Of a stretch of DNA of 33,119 nt, positions 17,262 to 24,910 are shown piece by piece. The stretch's first letter is position 1. Each line of letters opens with the position of its first letter. The translations under genes and the position numbers were made by a program. The stretch spans positions 1 to 33,119 of the forward strand of contig CAYXXU010000053.1 in the NCBI GenBank assembly GCA_964469155.1, in the 5' to 3' direction. The DNA is from CAIWKO01 sp964469155. Lineage in GTDB: Bacteria; Bacteroidota; Bacteroidia; Bacteroidales; CAIWKO01. Below the pieces are notes generated by a model. The model worked only from the letters and a program-made list of their open reading frames with translations. It did not search any database and was not told the origin of the DNA.

Positions 17262-17563
17262 CTCCGGTTTGAAACGTTAATGCTCCGGAATATATCGAGT
17301 AAGTTCCAGTTTAAATCGTGTAAGTTCCGGAACATATTCAGTAGGCTCCAGTTTAAATCGTGTAAGTTCCGGAACATATTCAGTATGCTCCAGTTTGTAT
17401 TGCCTATTTTCCAGAATAAATCAATTATTCTCCGGAATAAATGTATTAATTTCCACTTTGTTTTGTATTCAAACTGGAATATTTCTTATTTTTTAAAGAA
17501 TTTACTACTTTTTTTCTGGAGCATACACGATTTAAACTGGAACTTACTCAATTTTTTTAAGAA
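17262..17563. repeat. phased 21-bp repeat array with inverted half
   Basis: Ten direct units begin with YTCC (mostly YTCCRG) at exactly 21-bp steps: 17262, 17283, 17304, 17325, 17346, 17367, 17388, 17409, 17430 and 17451. Then the motif flips strand: reverse-complement units start on the minus strand at 17479, 17500 (degenerate), 17521, 17542 and 17563 (degenerate), again 21 bp apart. Two alternating unit types are visible, one continuing CAGTTTAAATCGTGTAAG and the other CGGAACATATTCAGTA. 17298-17321 and the inverted 17523-17548 can pair over about 20 bp. Because 21 is a multiple of three, a 107-codon frame stays open on the plus strand and encodes imperfect heptads, but I do not consider it a gene. 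Confidence 0.85.
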
Positions 17564-17832
17564 CTTACTTCATAAATTTTAAGATATTGCCAATTTAGGT
17601 TAGAGAATAACTGTTTTAATTAGGACAAATTACGTATTTTTTTAGAACTTTCAGTATTTTTTATGGATTAGTATCATTTTTTACAAGAAAATCGCATGAT
17701 TTATTGAAAAAAAGAACTAGAAATCATAATATAATAGAGGTAGATCCTGGATTAATTGTCAGCTCAACATGGATTTGAGCAATTTTATATTATAAATGGA
17801 AGTTACCTGGTAATTTTGTAAATCGTCCGGGA
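17564..17832. other. AT-rich non-coding stretch
   Basis: Very AT-rich sequence between the 21-bp array and the ilvE terminator. No coding frame, RNA gene or repeat is supported here. Confidence 0.5.
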
Positions 17833-17857
17833 CAAAAAAAAACTCCTTACGGAGTTT
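17833..17857 (-). terminator. rho-independent terminator of ilvE
   Basis: On the minus strand AAACTCC, a GTAA loop, GGAGTTT, then a run of T. It lies 12 bp past the ilvE stop codon. Confidence 0.9.
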
Positions 17858-17868
17858 CTTTTCTAATA

Positions 17869-18888
17869 TTATTCAATTACGCTCACCCAGTTATGCGTGT
17901 CGGGTTCGTCGCCATATTGAATGGCACGCAGCTTATTATAGAGTTTGGTCGAAACCGAGCCGGCATTGCCACCTTTGCAATAGGGATATACCTTACCGGT
18001 TTCGCGGTCCTGAATGGCGCAGATAGGCGAAATAACCGCAGCCGTGCCGCAGGCTCCCACTTCGTCGAAGGTTTCCAATTCTTCCACCGGTATCTGCCGA
18101 CGCTCCACCTTCATACCCATATCTTCGGCCAGCTGGCGCAGGCTCATATTGGTGATAGATGGCAGAATAGAAGGCGATTCGGGGGTGATATAGGTATTGT
18201 TTTTAATAGCAAAGAAATTAGCCGGACCAGCTTCGTCTATATATTTGCCTTCTTTTGAATCGACAAAAATAGCGGTCGAAAATCCCTCGGCATGTGCCCT
18301 TTGGCCAGCTTTCAGGCTGGCAGCATAGTTTCCGCCCACCTTAATGTTGCCGGTTCCTTTGGGTGCGGCGCGGTCGTAGTCGCGTATCAGTTGCATCTTC
18401 ACCGGGTTAAATCCTTCTTTGAAATAAGGTCCCACGGGCGATACAAAGATCATGAACAAATACTCATCGGCCGGCGAAACACCCACTTTAGGCCCTGAGC
18501 CGATCAGCAGGGGGCGGATATAGAGCGATGAACCGGTTTCGTAAGGCGGCACAAAGCGCAGATTTTTCTTTATGGCCAGTTCCATAGCCGCTTTAAAAAG
18601 TTCCAAAGGCGGTACCGCCATCATAATGCCTTCGGCCGAACGCTGCATGCGTTTGGCATTCTCAACCCATCGGAATACCCTCACCTTGCCATCTTTTCCC
18701 ATAAAGGCTTTCAAACCTTCGAAGGCTTCCTGCCCATAATGAAGGGCGGTGGCAGCCATGTGGATATTGATGGTTTCTGACGATGACACTTCCAGTTCGC
18801 CCCAGGCGCCATCGCGATAGTAGCAACGTACATTATAATCGGTTTTCAGATAACCGAACGGCAGGTTTTTCCAGTCGATATTGAGCAT
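17869..18888 (-). CDS. ilvE: branched-chain amino acid aminotransferase
   Basis: A 339-residue fold-type IV PLP enzyme that interconverts Leu, Ile and Val with their 2-oxo acids, using glutamate. The PLP lysine is K183 in NIKVGGNYAASL. Other family marks are LHYGQEAFEGLKAF, the YIRPLLIGSG phosphate-binding segment, FVDSKEGKYIDEAGPANFFAI and the late EVGACGTAAVISPI. Length and motifs fit the eukaryote-like BCAT class II subgroup (about 340-360 residues). It is monocistronic with its own terminator. A gap of 243 bp separates it from the iron-sulfur protein gene upstream. Confidence 0.96.
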   Translation of the reverse strand: MLNIDWKNLPFGYLKTDYNVRCYYRDGAWGELEVSSSETINIHMAATALHYGQEAFEGLKAFMGKDGKVRVFRWVENAKRMQRSAEGIMMAVPPLELFKAAMELAIKKNLRFVPPYETGSSLYIRPLLIGSGPKVGVSPADEYLFMIFVSPVGPYFKEGFNPVKMQLIRDYDRAAPKGTGNIKVGGNYAASLKAGQRAHAEGFSTAIFVDSKEGKYIDEAGPANFFAIKNNTYITPESPSILPSITNMSLRQLAEDMGMKVERRQIPVEELETFDEVGACGTAAVISPICAIQDRETGKVYPYCKGGNAGSVSTKLYNKLRAIQYGDEPDTHNWVSVIE

Positions 18889-18998
18889 ATTGTTTCTTTT
18901 ATAAAGGTTAATAACGGCTACGAATTTATGAATAGTTTCGATGCGAACGAAGATTTTTCAGGAAAATTTTTGTTTCCCATACAGGCCATCAATACAAA

Positions 18999-19023
18999 CA
19001 AAAAAAGCGGAATAACATCCGCT
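18999..19023 (-). terminator. rho-independent terminator of the iron-sulfur protein gene
   Basis: On the minus strand AGCGGA, a 6-nt loop, TCCGCT, then a T run. It lies about 110 bp past the stop codon, beyond a patch of short repeats. Confidence 0.75.
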
Positions 19024-19031
19024 CTTAAAAA

Positions 19032-19115
19032 AGTAGTTCTTAGTAGTTCTTAGTGTTTTTATCTTAAGTCTTCAATCATCAGTCGGCAGAATTTGCCGGT
19101 TGCCGATTGCCGACT
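19032..19115. repeat. short-period intergenic repeats
   Basis: Two exact copies of AGTAGTTCTT at 19032-19051, then 19069-19115, which repeats the pattern at 4369-4406 with an added unit (TTGCCGG, TTGCCGA, TTGCCGA; period 7). Non-coding. Confidence 0.6.
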
Positions 19116-19131
19116 GGAGACTTCCGGCTGA

Positions 19132-19992
19132 CTAAACCCACTCCTCATGCAGTATCTTCCCCGAGATACCCACGGTAACAGCCTTTATCGGAACTTTGCG
19201 TCCCGATTGTTCCACACCTTGTTGGGTCATGTGCAACAGGCCACCGCAACAGGGAACTTCCATCAACAATACGGTAAGGGTATTCACTTTGGCATCAGCT
19301 ACCATAATTTTGATCTTCTCGACATAAATTTCCTTGTTCGAATCGAGCTTGGGGCAGGCGATCACCAGGGAACGGCCCTTTAGAAATTCGTTGTGAAAAT
19401 TGCCGTAAGAGAAGGCAACGCAATCGGCCGCTATCACCACATCGGCATTGCGAAAATAAGGTGCATTGGGGCTCACCAGGTGCAACTGAATGGGCCATTG
19501 ACGCAACTGCGATTCAACGCTTACCTGTGTGGTTTCGTTTGTAGTCTCAGCCGATCTGAGATCAATGGTTTTTGAGCCGGGGCATCCGCAGAAACCGCCA
19601 TCTTCTTCGTGTTTGTGTGTTTCCATTTGAAATTCTTTTATAAGGTCAGTAAATAAATTTTGTTCAGTAAGGTATCCTACAGCTTGTTTCACATATTCCT
19701 TCTCATTGTGATCGCGCAGGTGACGCAGGTGCGCCAGCACTGTGTTTCTGCCGGTTTTGGCGATACGTTCTATGGTCTTCACTTCGTCGTAGGGTTCGGC
19801 TTCGCGTTCCTCCAGTTCAATGGCTCCTTCGGGGCAATCGCCAATGCAGGCACCCAGCCCGTCGCAATACAATTCGCTGATCAGGCGGGCTTTGTCGTCG
19901 ATAATTTGTAGGGCACCTTCGTGGCATCCGCTCACACAAATGCCACAACCGTTGCATTTTTCTTCATCAATTTTAATAATGGTACGTTTCAT
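19132..19992 (-). CDS. ferredoxin-like iron-sulfur protein, one 4-Cys and one 3-Cys cluster site
   Basis: A 286-residue cytosolic protein. The first site has the standard spacing C13-x2-C16-x2-C19-x3-C23. The second reads C43-x5-C49-x3-C53-P, with Leu46 where the second cysteine belongs, so it may hold a [3Fe-4S] cluster. A linker containing FCGCPGS follows (about 134-140). The C-terminal half has scattered Cys, including CVAFSYGNF, IACPKLD and PCCGGLLHM, which may bind a further cofactor. Relatives are often found next to hydroxylamine reductase (Hcp) and Rrf2-type regulators; an Rrf2 gene is the upstream neighbour here but no hcp is present. An electron-transfer or redox-sensing role is likely, but the reaction is unknown. 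Confidence 0.8.
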   Translation of the reverse strand: MKRTIIKIDEEKCNGCGICVSGCHEGALQIIDDKARLISELYCDGLGACIGDCPEGAIELEEREAEPYDEVKTIERIAKTGRNTVLAHLRHLRDHNEKEYVKQAVGYLTEQNLFTDLIKEFQMETHKHEEDGGFCGCPGSKTIDLRSAETTNETTQVSVESQLRQWPIQLHLVSPNAPYFRNADVVIAADCVAFSYGNFHNEFLKGRSLVIACPKLDSNKEIYVEKIKIMVADAKVNTLTVLLMEVPCCGGLLHMTQQGVEQSGRKVPIKAVTVGISGKILHEEWV

Positions 19993-20094
19993 AAATCAAA
20001 CAATCTAATTAGGTAATCGAGTACGCAAATGTATAAATAATTTTTGACCTGCACCTAAATACAATCAAATTTATCAACGCTTACAGATGAGCAT

Positions 20095-20124
20095 AAAAAA
20101 AGGGAGTCAGTCAATAACTCCCTT
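20095..20124 (-). terminator. rho-independent terminator of the Rrf2 gene
   Basis: On the minus strand AAGGGAGT, a 9-nt loop, ACTCCCTT, then a T run. It lies 22 bp past the Rrf2-family stop codon, separating it from the iron-sulfur gene. Confidence 0.9.
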
Positions 20125-20146
20125 ACTCCTGCAAAAATAACCCTGA

Positions 20147-20578
20147 TTATTTGATCAGATCGCTCAATTTCTGCTCTTTGAAATACTTCCTGAGCTCATC
20201 AGTCATTTTATGAATAATACCATTCATAAGGCATTTATGAAAGGGGCATATTTTATTGTCAAAAGGACACTCTGGCATATCCATTTTTCCCTCCACGGCT
20301 TCATATATATTCAGGATAGTAATTTTAGACGCAGGTTTACTCAACACAAAACCTCCTGCAGGTCCGCGTGTCGATATCACGAAGCCATTGCGAACCAAAA
20401 GTTGCATCACCTTGGCTATATGATTTTTCGAAGCCCCTGTTAATTCCGTCAATTTACTTACATTGATATTGTCCTTTCGCGACTGGGCTATAAGCACCAT
20501 TACATGAATGGCAATGGAAGCCGCTTCAGAAATGCTAATAATTTTTGAATTGGTTTTTTTATTCGGGTTAAGACTCAT
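20147..20578 (-). CDS. Rrf2-family iron-sulfur transcriptional regulator
   Basis: A 143-residue winged-helix regulator. It opens with ISEAASIAIHVMVLIA, has the recognition helix segment TGASKNHIAKVMQLLVRNGFV and the wing STRGPAGGFVLSKP. Three cysteines in CPFDNKICPFHKC (spacing x6, x4) are positioned like the cluster ligands of IscR, NsrR and RsrR, so it probably senses redox state, NO or iron-sulfur status. The frame opens at 20650, but the extra 24 residues are hydrophobic and unlike the family; the ATG at 20578 was chosen. It is divergent from the respiratory operon beginning at 20877, with a 22-bp near-palindrome between them. It is therefore the likely local regulator of that operon and of itself. 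The effector is not determinable from sequence. Confidence 0.9.
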   Translation of the reverse strand: MSLNPNKKTNSKIISISEAASIAIHVMVLIAQSRKDNINVSKLTELTGASKNHIAKVMQLLVRNGFVISTRGPAGGFVLSKPASKITILNIYEAVEGKMDMPECPFDNKICPFHKCLMNGIIHKMTDELRKYFKEQKLSDLIK

Positions 20579-20729
20579 AGACAATAGTGGTATTTTTAAA
20601 TAATTATAATAACAAATCTGGTAAAAAAATGATTTTAAAATGCTGAACAATTCCTATCCATAAACTTCTTCCGAACAAGTCAAATTGCAAACTATCATGA
20701 TAGAAATGAAAAGCTTTCTTTATCACGTT

Positions 20730-20751
20730 TTTAGGTATAGCTATACTTAAA
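20730..20751. promoter_or_regulatory. candidate Rrf2 operator (22-bp near-palindrome)
   Basis: Left arm TTTAGGTATAG (20730-20740) and right arm CTATACTTAAA (20741-20751) are inverted copies with a single mismatched pair; the central 12 bp are a perfect palindrome. It stands in the 298-bp divergent region, 60 bp upstream of the -33/-7 promoter of the oxidase operon. Size and symmetry fit a dimeric winged-helix regulator. Binding is inferred. Confidence 0.6.
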
Positions 20752-20785
20752 TTCCGGTTCAAAAGTAAAAAAAACTTGGTAAAAC

Positions 20786-20818
20786 GTTGCTTTATAAAAT
20801 TAATTATTTGTATGTTTG
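20786..20818 (+). promoter_or_regulatory. promoter of the respiratory operon
   Basis: GTTG at 20786-20789, a 21-bp spacer, then TATGTTTG at 20811-20818, a perfect TAnnTTTG. The transcript would start near 20825, about 50 nt before the first ATG. Confidence 0.65.
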
Positions 20819-20876
20819 AACAAAAAAACACGTTATTTCTGATAAATAATTAGTAGAAAATCTTTAAATTTCCCCT

Positions 20877-21827
20877 ATGGCAAAAGAACAGGATAAAAAA
20901 AATGAAAATACCAGAAGGAATTTCCTAAAAAAAGTTGGATTGATAGGATTTGGTGCGGTGGCAGGTGGCGGTGCAATATTTTCTGCAATGAATTTTGAAA
21001 AGGGTAAGGATGCTTCCGGCAAAAAAACCAAACTTCTGACTCAGGACAACAAACTGGTGGAAGTGGATTCATTAGCGATGGCATTTATTGAGAAAGACCC
21101 TGCCGATGTACTTCAATCGGAAGGTCGCGAAGGTATTGCCGGCAAACGTTGGGTAATGGTGGTCGATCTTTCGAAATGCAAGAATGCGCGTAAATGTATA
21201 GGCGCCTGTCAGAGTGCCCATCATCTGTATCCCTATCAGTTCCACATGGCTGTTCTTCAGATGCAGGACACTCCGAAAACCAAACCGTATCACATGTCGA
21301 AACCCTGCCAGCATTGCGACAATCCACCCTGTGTTTCGGTTTGCCCGGTGGATGCAACCTACAAAAGACAGGATGGCATTGTTCTGATCGATAATGAGCG
21401 ATGCATTGGTTGCCGTTTCTGTATGGCTGCCTGCCCCTATTCGGCCCGTATGTTCCAATGGGTCGAACCCAAGGATGCCGAAAAGGACCTATTGACACCT
21501 TATAATGTAGAGTTGAATGTTCCTCAGAAAAAGGGAACCATCACAAAGTGTCTGTTCAGCGCTGACCAACTCAGGGTAAACAAACTGCCCTACTGTGTTT
21601 CGGCCTGCCCCAATGGAGTTTATTATTTTGGTGATGAAAACGAAGATGCCGTAACTAACGGAACTACAAAAGAAACCGTTCGCCTGAGCGAATTGCTCGA
21701 AGCCAATGCAGGTTACCAGTTGTTCCCTGAACTGGGCACCAAACCCAGGGTGTATTATTTACCCCCAAAAAACCGCACCCTGAAATTCAACACCACGGAA
21801 GATAAAATTGAATCAGAAATTATATAA
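20877..21827 (+). CDS. Tat-exported four-cluster iron-sulfur subunit of an ACIII-like quinol oxidoreductase
   Basis: A 316-residue protein with a twin-arginine signal (TRRNFLKKVG, Arg13-Arg14, then a Gly/Ala-rich hydrophobic stretch), so it folds in the cytoplasm and is exported. It has the four cysteine groups of DmsB/NrfC/PsrB-type subunits: C101/C107/C111; C144, C147, C152, C156; C176, C179, C182, C186; and C225/C240/C244. Groups one and four each lack their second cysteine (Ala104 and Ser228 stand there), so two of the four clusters may be [3Fe-4S]. Such subunits carry electrons between a quinone site in an NrfD partner and a further acceptor. The NrfD gene follows 8 bp later. No molybdopterin subunit is encoded nearby. 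This corresponds to the iron-sulfur half of ActB in Alternative Complex III. Confidence 0.85.
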   Translation: MAKEQDKKNENTRRNFLKKVGLIGFGAVAGGGAIFSAMNFEKGKDASGKKTKLLTQDNKLVEVDSLAMAFIEKDPADVLQSEGREGIAGKRWVMVVDLSKCKNARKCIGACQSAHHLYPYQFHMAVLQMQDTPKTKPYHMSKPCQHCDNPPCVSVCPVDATYKRQDGIVLIDNERCIGCRFCMAACPYSARMFQWVEPKDAEKDLLTPYNVELNVPQKKGTITKCLFSADQLRVNKLPYCVSACPNGVYYFGDENEDAVTNGTTKETVRLSELLEANAGYQLFPELGTKPRVYYLPPKNRTLKFNTTEDKIESEII

Positions 21828-21835
21828 CAGCATTT

Positions 21836-23146
21836 ATGTTTGAAAACAATACAGCTTTAGACAAACTGACCGCCAATCTAACCGGTCACATCCGAATGAG
21901 TAAAGGTTACCTCTCCTGGATGACCATTCTTACTCTGGCTTTAATGGTATGCTTGTACGCATATTACATTCAGCTCAGCACAGGCCTGGGAGTGACCGGT
22001 CTTCGCGACATCGTATCGTGGGGCATGTACATTTCAACCTTCGTATTCTTTGTAGCTTCCAGTTTGATAGGGATGCTTATCAGTGCCGTTTTGGGAATGA
22101 TTGGCATGAAGTGGATTACCCCCATCACCCGTATTGCCGAGATCATTGCTGTGGCTTTTTCGGCTGTTGCCGGATTGGTAATTGTTTCTGATATGGGTCG
22201 TCCCGACAGATTGTTGAATGTTTTTATATACGGTCGTTTTCAATCGCCCATTCTTTGGGATGTTACAGTGGTCACTGTATATTTCCTATTGAGTTTCCTG
22301 CTGTTCCTGATTCCCATGATACCTGATATTTCCATTATTTATCAGAAAAAGATCAACATACCCAATTGGGTTAGGTTGGCTTACAAATACCTTTCATTTA
22401 GCTGGTCGAACCTCCCCGAACAAAACGATATTATCCGCAGGGTAGTTAAAATATTATTGCTGCTGATTATTCCCACTGCTTTATCCATTCATACAGTAAC
22501 CTCCTGGTTGTTTGCCGTCACCCACCGTCCGGGTTGGGACAGTACTATTTTTGGGCCTTACTTCGTTTCGGGAGCCTTTGTTGCCGGAGCTGCAGCAGTG
22601 ATCATTGCCATGTTCGTATTTGTAAAAAATTACAAACTTCATGAATACATCACCGAGAAGCATTTCAATAACATGGGTAAATTATTGGTGTTGGTTTCTT
22701 TGGTCTACCTTTATTTTAATATCAACGAATATTTGGTGCCGGGTTACAAACTTAAAACGGCCGATGCCAAACATCTGCATGACCTTTTTGTGGGTGAACA
22801 TGCACTTTTATTTTGGACAGTTCAATTGGGAGGACTCATTATACCAATTATATTAATGTTGTTCCGGCGGATGCGGAAGCCTCTCCCCTTGTTGGTTATT
22901 GCCATTGCAGTATTTGTTGCCGCCTGGTTTAAAAGGTACCTGATTGTGGTCCCTACCATGGAAAATCCTTTCCTTCCAGTGCAACATGTTCCTCTGAACT
23001 TTAAAATATATTCACCGACTTTGGTTGAAATTGCTGTGACGATGGGATCCTTTATAATGGTTCTTATGATCATTACGGTGTTGGCGAAGTTCTTCCCTGT
23101 GGTTCCAATCTACGAAACTGCCAAAGAGGAAAAAATCATTGAATAA
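21836..23146 (+). CDS. NrfD/ActC-like quinol-binding membrane subunit
   Basis: A 436-residue integral membrane protein with about ten predicted helices, at roughly 22-48, 60-88, 100-122, 136-160, 200-228, 238-262, 278-300, 318-342, 348-372 and 390-420. Ten helices, and the segment WFKRYLIVVPTMENPFLP near the ninth, resemble ActC/ActF of Alternative Complex III rather than the 8-helix PsrC. The family oxidises quinol at a site close to the partner iron-sulfur protein and may move protons. It is the second gene of the operon, between the iron-sulfur subunit and cytochrome c (5-8 bp gaps by the longest frames). Only one such subunit is present, whereas the classical complex has two. Confidence 0.87.
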   Translation: MFENNTALDKLTANLTGHIRMSKGYLSWMTILTLALMVCLYAYYIQLSTGLGVTGLRDIVSWGMYISTFVFFVASSLIGMLISAVLGMIGMKWITPITRIAEIIAVAFSAVAGLVIVSDMGRPDRLLNVFIYGRFQSPILWDVTVVTVYFLLSFLLFLIPMIPDISIIYQKKINIPNWVRLAYKYLSFSWSNLPEQNDIIRRVVKILLLLIIPTALSIHTVTSWLFAVTHRPGWDSTIFGPYFVSGAFVAGAAAVIIAMFVFVKNYKLHEYITEKHFNNMGKLLVLVSLVYLYFNINEYLVPGYKLKTADAKHLHDLFVGEHALLFWTVQLGGLIIPIILMLFRRMRKPLPLLVIAIAVFVAAWFKRYLIVVPTMENPFLPVQHVPLNFKIYSPTLVEIAVTMGSFIMVLMIITVLAKFFPVVPIYETAKEEKIIE

Positions 23147-23178
23147 TAATTATGTTTAACAGTAAGAATTTACAGATT

Positions 23179-24102
23179 ATGAAAAGATATAAAGCCGCAT
23201 CCTTTCTTTTGTTGTTCCTCTTTATAGCATCAGTATCCATTGGACAGGTGCCCTGGAAAGTACCTGAAGTGAAGAAACTCAAAACCGCTAATTTCAAATT
23301 TACTGCTGAAGTAATTAAAAACGGAGAAACCATATATACTGCCAATTGTTCGGCTTGTCATGGTATTCCGCGAAAAGCAAATTTTGCACTGATGACACCC
23401 TCGCCCGGTGACCCGGCTACTGATAAATTCCAGCTACAAACCGACGGCGAGTTGTTCTATAAGATCACCAATGGGCGTATACCAATGCCCACCTTTAAAA
23501 ATATACTGGCAGATAAAGACAGATGGGCAGTGATTTCTTTTTTGCGTAGTTTCAATCAGAAATATGTTCAGCCAGATACGGTTCCTGCCAAAGGTTTGAT
23601 TGATTATATTCTGGAAATGACAGTAAGCAGATTAAATGATACCAGCAACAAAGTTAAAGTTACTGCCATTGCCTATACTATTGAAGACCCTACTCCGGTA
23701 AAAGTGGTTGGAGCCGATGTCACGCTTTTTGCCGAAAGGTACTTCGGGATGTTGCCGGTCGATAAAAAGAAAACGACAGACAATAATGGTGAGGCCATTT
23801 TCACCTTCCCAAAAGACTTGCCCGGTGACACTGCAGGTAATATTAACCTAATGGTGACTCTTATCGACGAAGTCGGGGCCTTCGGTGAAGGCGAGACCAA
23901 AACACAACTAAAAATAGGCATGCCATTTACACCGGTTAGCCTTATCGACACCCGTGCCATGTGGAGTGTGCGTGGAAATGCTCCCTTATGGGTAGTGATC
24001 ACTTATTGTGGAGCGGTTTTACTTGTTCTTGGTTCTGTATTCTATATATTGAAACAATTATTGAAAATGAGGAAGATCGGTATTAAATCAAACAAATCCT
24101 GA
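23179..24102 (+). CDS. membrane-anchored monoheme cytochrome c
   Basis: A 307-residue periplasmic protein with signal peptide MKRYKAASFLLLFLFIASV, then SIGQ. The heme site is CSACH, with the likely axial Met in GRIPMPTFKN about 50 residues later; this forms a class I cytochrome c domain in the first ~120 residues. A beta-rich, Ig-like or regulatory-like segment follows (KVKVTAIAYTIEDPTPVKVVGADVTLF through NINLMVTLIDEVG), then a C-terminal membrane helix (PLWVVITYCGAVLLVLGSVFYIL) that tethers it to the membrane with its short basic tail inside. The frame opens earlier at 23152, which adds nine residues; either start is possible. Position suggests it carries electrons from the NrfD/iron-sulfur pair to the caa3 oxidase. 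Confidence 0.85.
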   Translation: MKRYKAASFLLLFLFIASVSIGQVPWKVPEVKKLKTANFKFTAEVIKNGETIYTANCSACHGIPRKANFALMTPSPGDPATDKFQLQTDGELFYKITNGRIPMPTFKNILADKDRWAVISFLRSFNQKYVQPDTVPAKGLIDYILEMTVSRLNDTSNKVKVTAIAYTIEDPTPVKVVGADVTLFAERYFGMLPVDKKKTTDNNGEAIFTFPKDLPGDTAGNINLMVTLIDEVGAFGEGETKTQLKIGMPFTPVSLIDTRAMWSVRGNAPLWVVITYCGAVLLVLGSVFYILKQLLKMRKIGIKSNKS

Positions 24103-24113
24103 ATCATACAAAC

Positions 24114-24908
24114 ATGAAAAAATCAAAATTAGTTCTGTCGGCCATAATCTTTCTGTTCATCAGTGTTCAGAACACTTTTGCACAGGTGGATCCTAAAGAT
24201 GTTGAAGTCGGTGTTGTTGAACATCTGGATGAAATGATTCCTTTGAACCTTACTTTTAGGAACGACAGCAATAAAGTGGTAGTACTTCAACAGATTATCA
24301 ATAAACCGACCATTCTGATATTGGTCTATTTTGATTGCCCCGGAGTTTGCCCTGCTATTTTGAGCGGAGTGTCGGATGTAGTTGAAAAAACAGACCTGAT
24401 ATTGGGCACCGATTATCAAGTGGTATCTGTTAGTTTCAATCCACTGGATAATCCTGAAAAGGCAGCCAAAATGAAACAAACCTTTTTGCGAACCAAAAGC
24501 AAACTTCATGCAAAGGATTGGATTTACCTGACCGGCGACAGTTTGAACATCCACTCCCTCACTGAAGCCGTTGGGTTCAGATTTCAACAAACAGGGCTCG
24601 ATTTTGTTCACCCGGCAGTAATAACCATACTTAGCCCGCAGGGAAAGATTACCCGTTATCTTTATGGAACCCGTTTTCTTCCCTTTGATGTAAAAATGGC
24701 CATTATAGAAGCTCAAAAAGGCTTATCGCGTCCCACCGTTAACAAACTACTTGAATTCTGTTTCAGCTATGATCCGGCAGGAAAAAAATATGTTTTGGAT
24801 ATTACCAGAATGGCCGGTATCGTAATTCTGTTCTTTGCGGTATTGCTCTTTGCGATATTGCTGATCAGGTCGAGAAAAAAGAAAAGAAACAATAAAAATA
24901 AATCATAA
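24114..24908 (+). CDS. Sco1/SenC-family copper chaperone
   Basis: A 264-residue thioredoxin-fold protein with signal peptide (1-23, ending NTFAQ). The copper-binding residues are present: C75 and C79 in FDCPGVCPAI and H166 in FVHPAVITILSP. Sco proteins deliver copper to, or reduce, the CuA centre of oxidase subunit II. A C-terminal membrane helix (about 232-252, IVILFFAVLLFAILLI) anchors it in the inner membrane, followed by a very basic tail. It lies directly before the oxidase subunit I gene, 2 bp away, in keeping with a dedicated assembly role for this caa3 enzyme, whose CuA site is atypical. Confidence 0.93.
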   Translation: MKKSKLVLSAIIFLFISVQNTFAQVDPKDVEVGVVEHLDEMIPLNLTFRNDSNKVVVLQQIINKPTILILVYFDCPGVCPAILSGVSDVVEKTDLILGTDYQVVSVSFNPLDNPEKAAKMKQTFLRTKSKLHAKDWIYLTGDSLNIHSLTEAVGFRFQQTGLDFVHPAVITILSPQGKITRYLYGTRFLPFDVKMAIIEAQKGLSRPTVNKLLEFCFSYDPAGKKYVLDITRMAGIVILFFAVLLFAILLIRSRKKKRNNKNKS

Positions 24909-24910
24909 AT

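Noticed and set aside
17262..17563. CRISPR array
   Set aside because: Units are contiguous at 21 bp with no separate constant repeat and variable spacer, they drift gradually, half are inverted, and no cas gene is present.
17259..17582. 107-codon plus-strand open frame encoding heptad-like repeats
   Set aside because: The frame is open only because the 21-bp DNA repeat is a multiple of three; the repeat flips strand within it and there is no promoter or conserved start. Treated as a repeat array.
19132..20578. Hydroxylamine reductase (hcp) locus
   Set aside because: An Rrf2 regulator and a ferredoxin-like protein of the usual kind are present, but there is no hcp gene in the window.
20877..23146. 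Nitrite, polysulfide or DMSO reductase (NrfCD, PsrBC, DmsBC)
   Set aside because: No multiheme or molybdopterin catalytic subunit is adjacent, the membrane subunit has ten helices with an ActC-like segment, and the genes lead into a caa3 oxidase.
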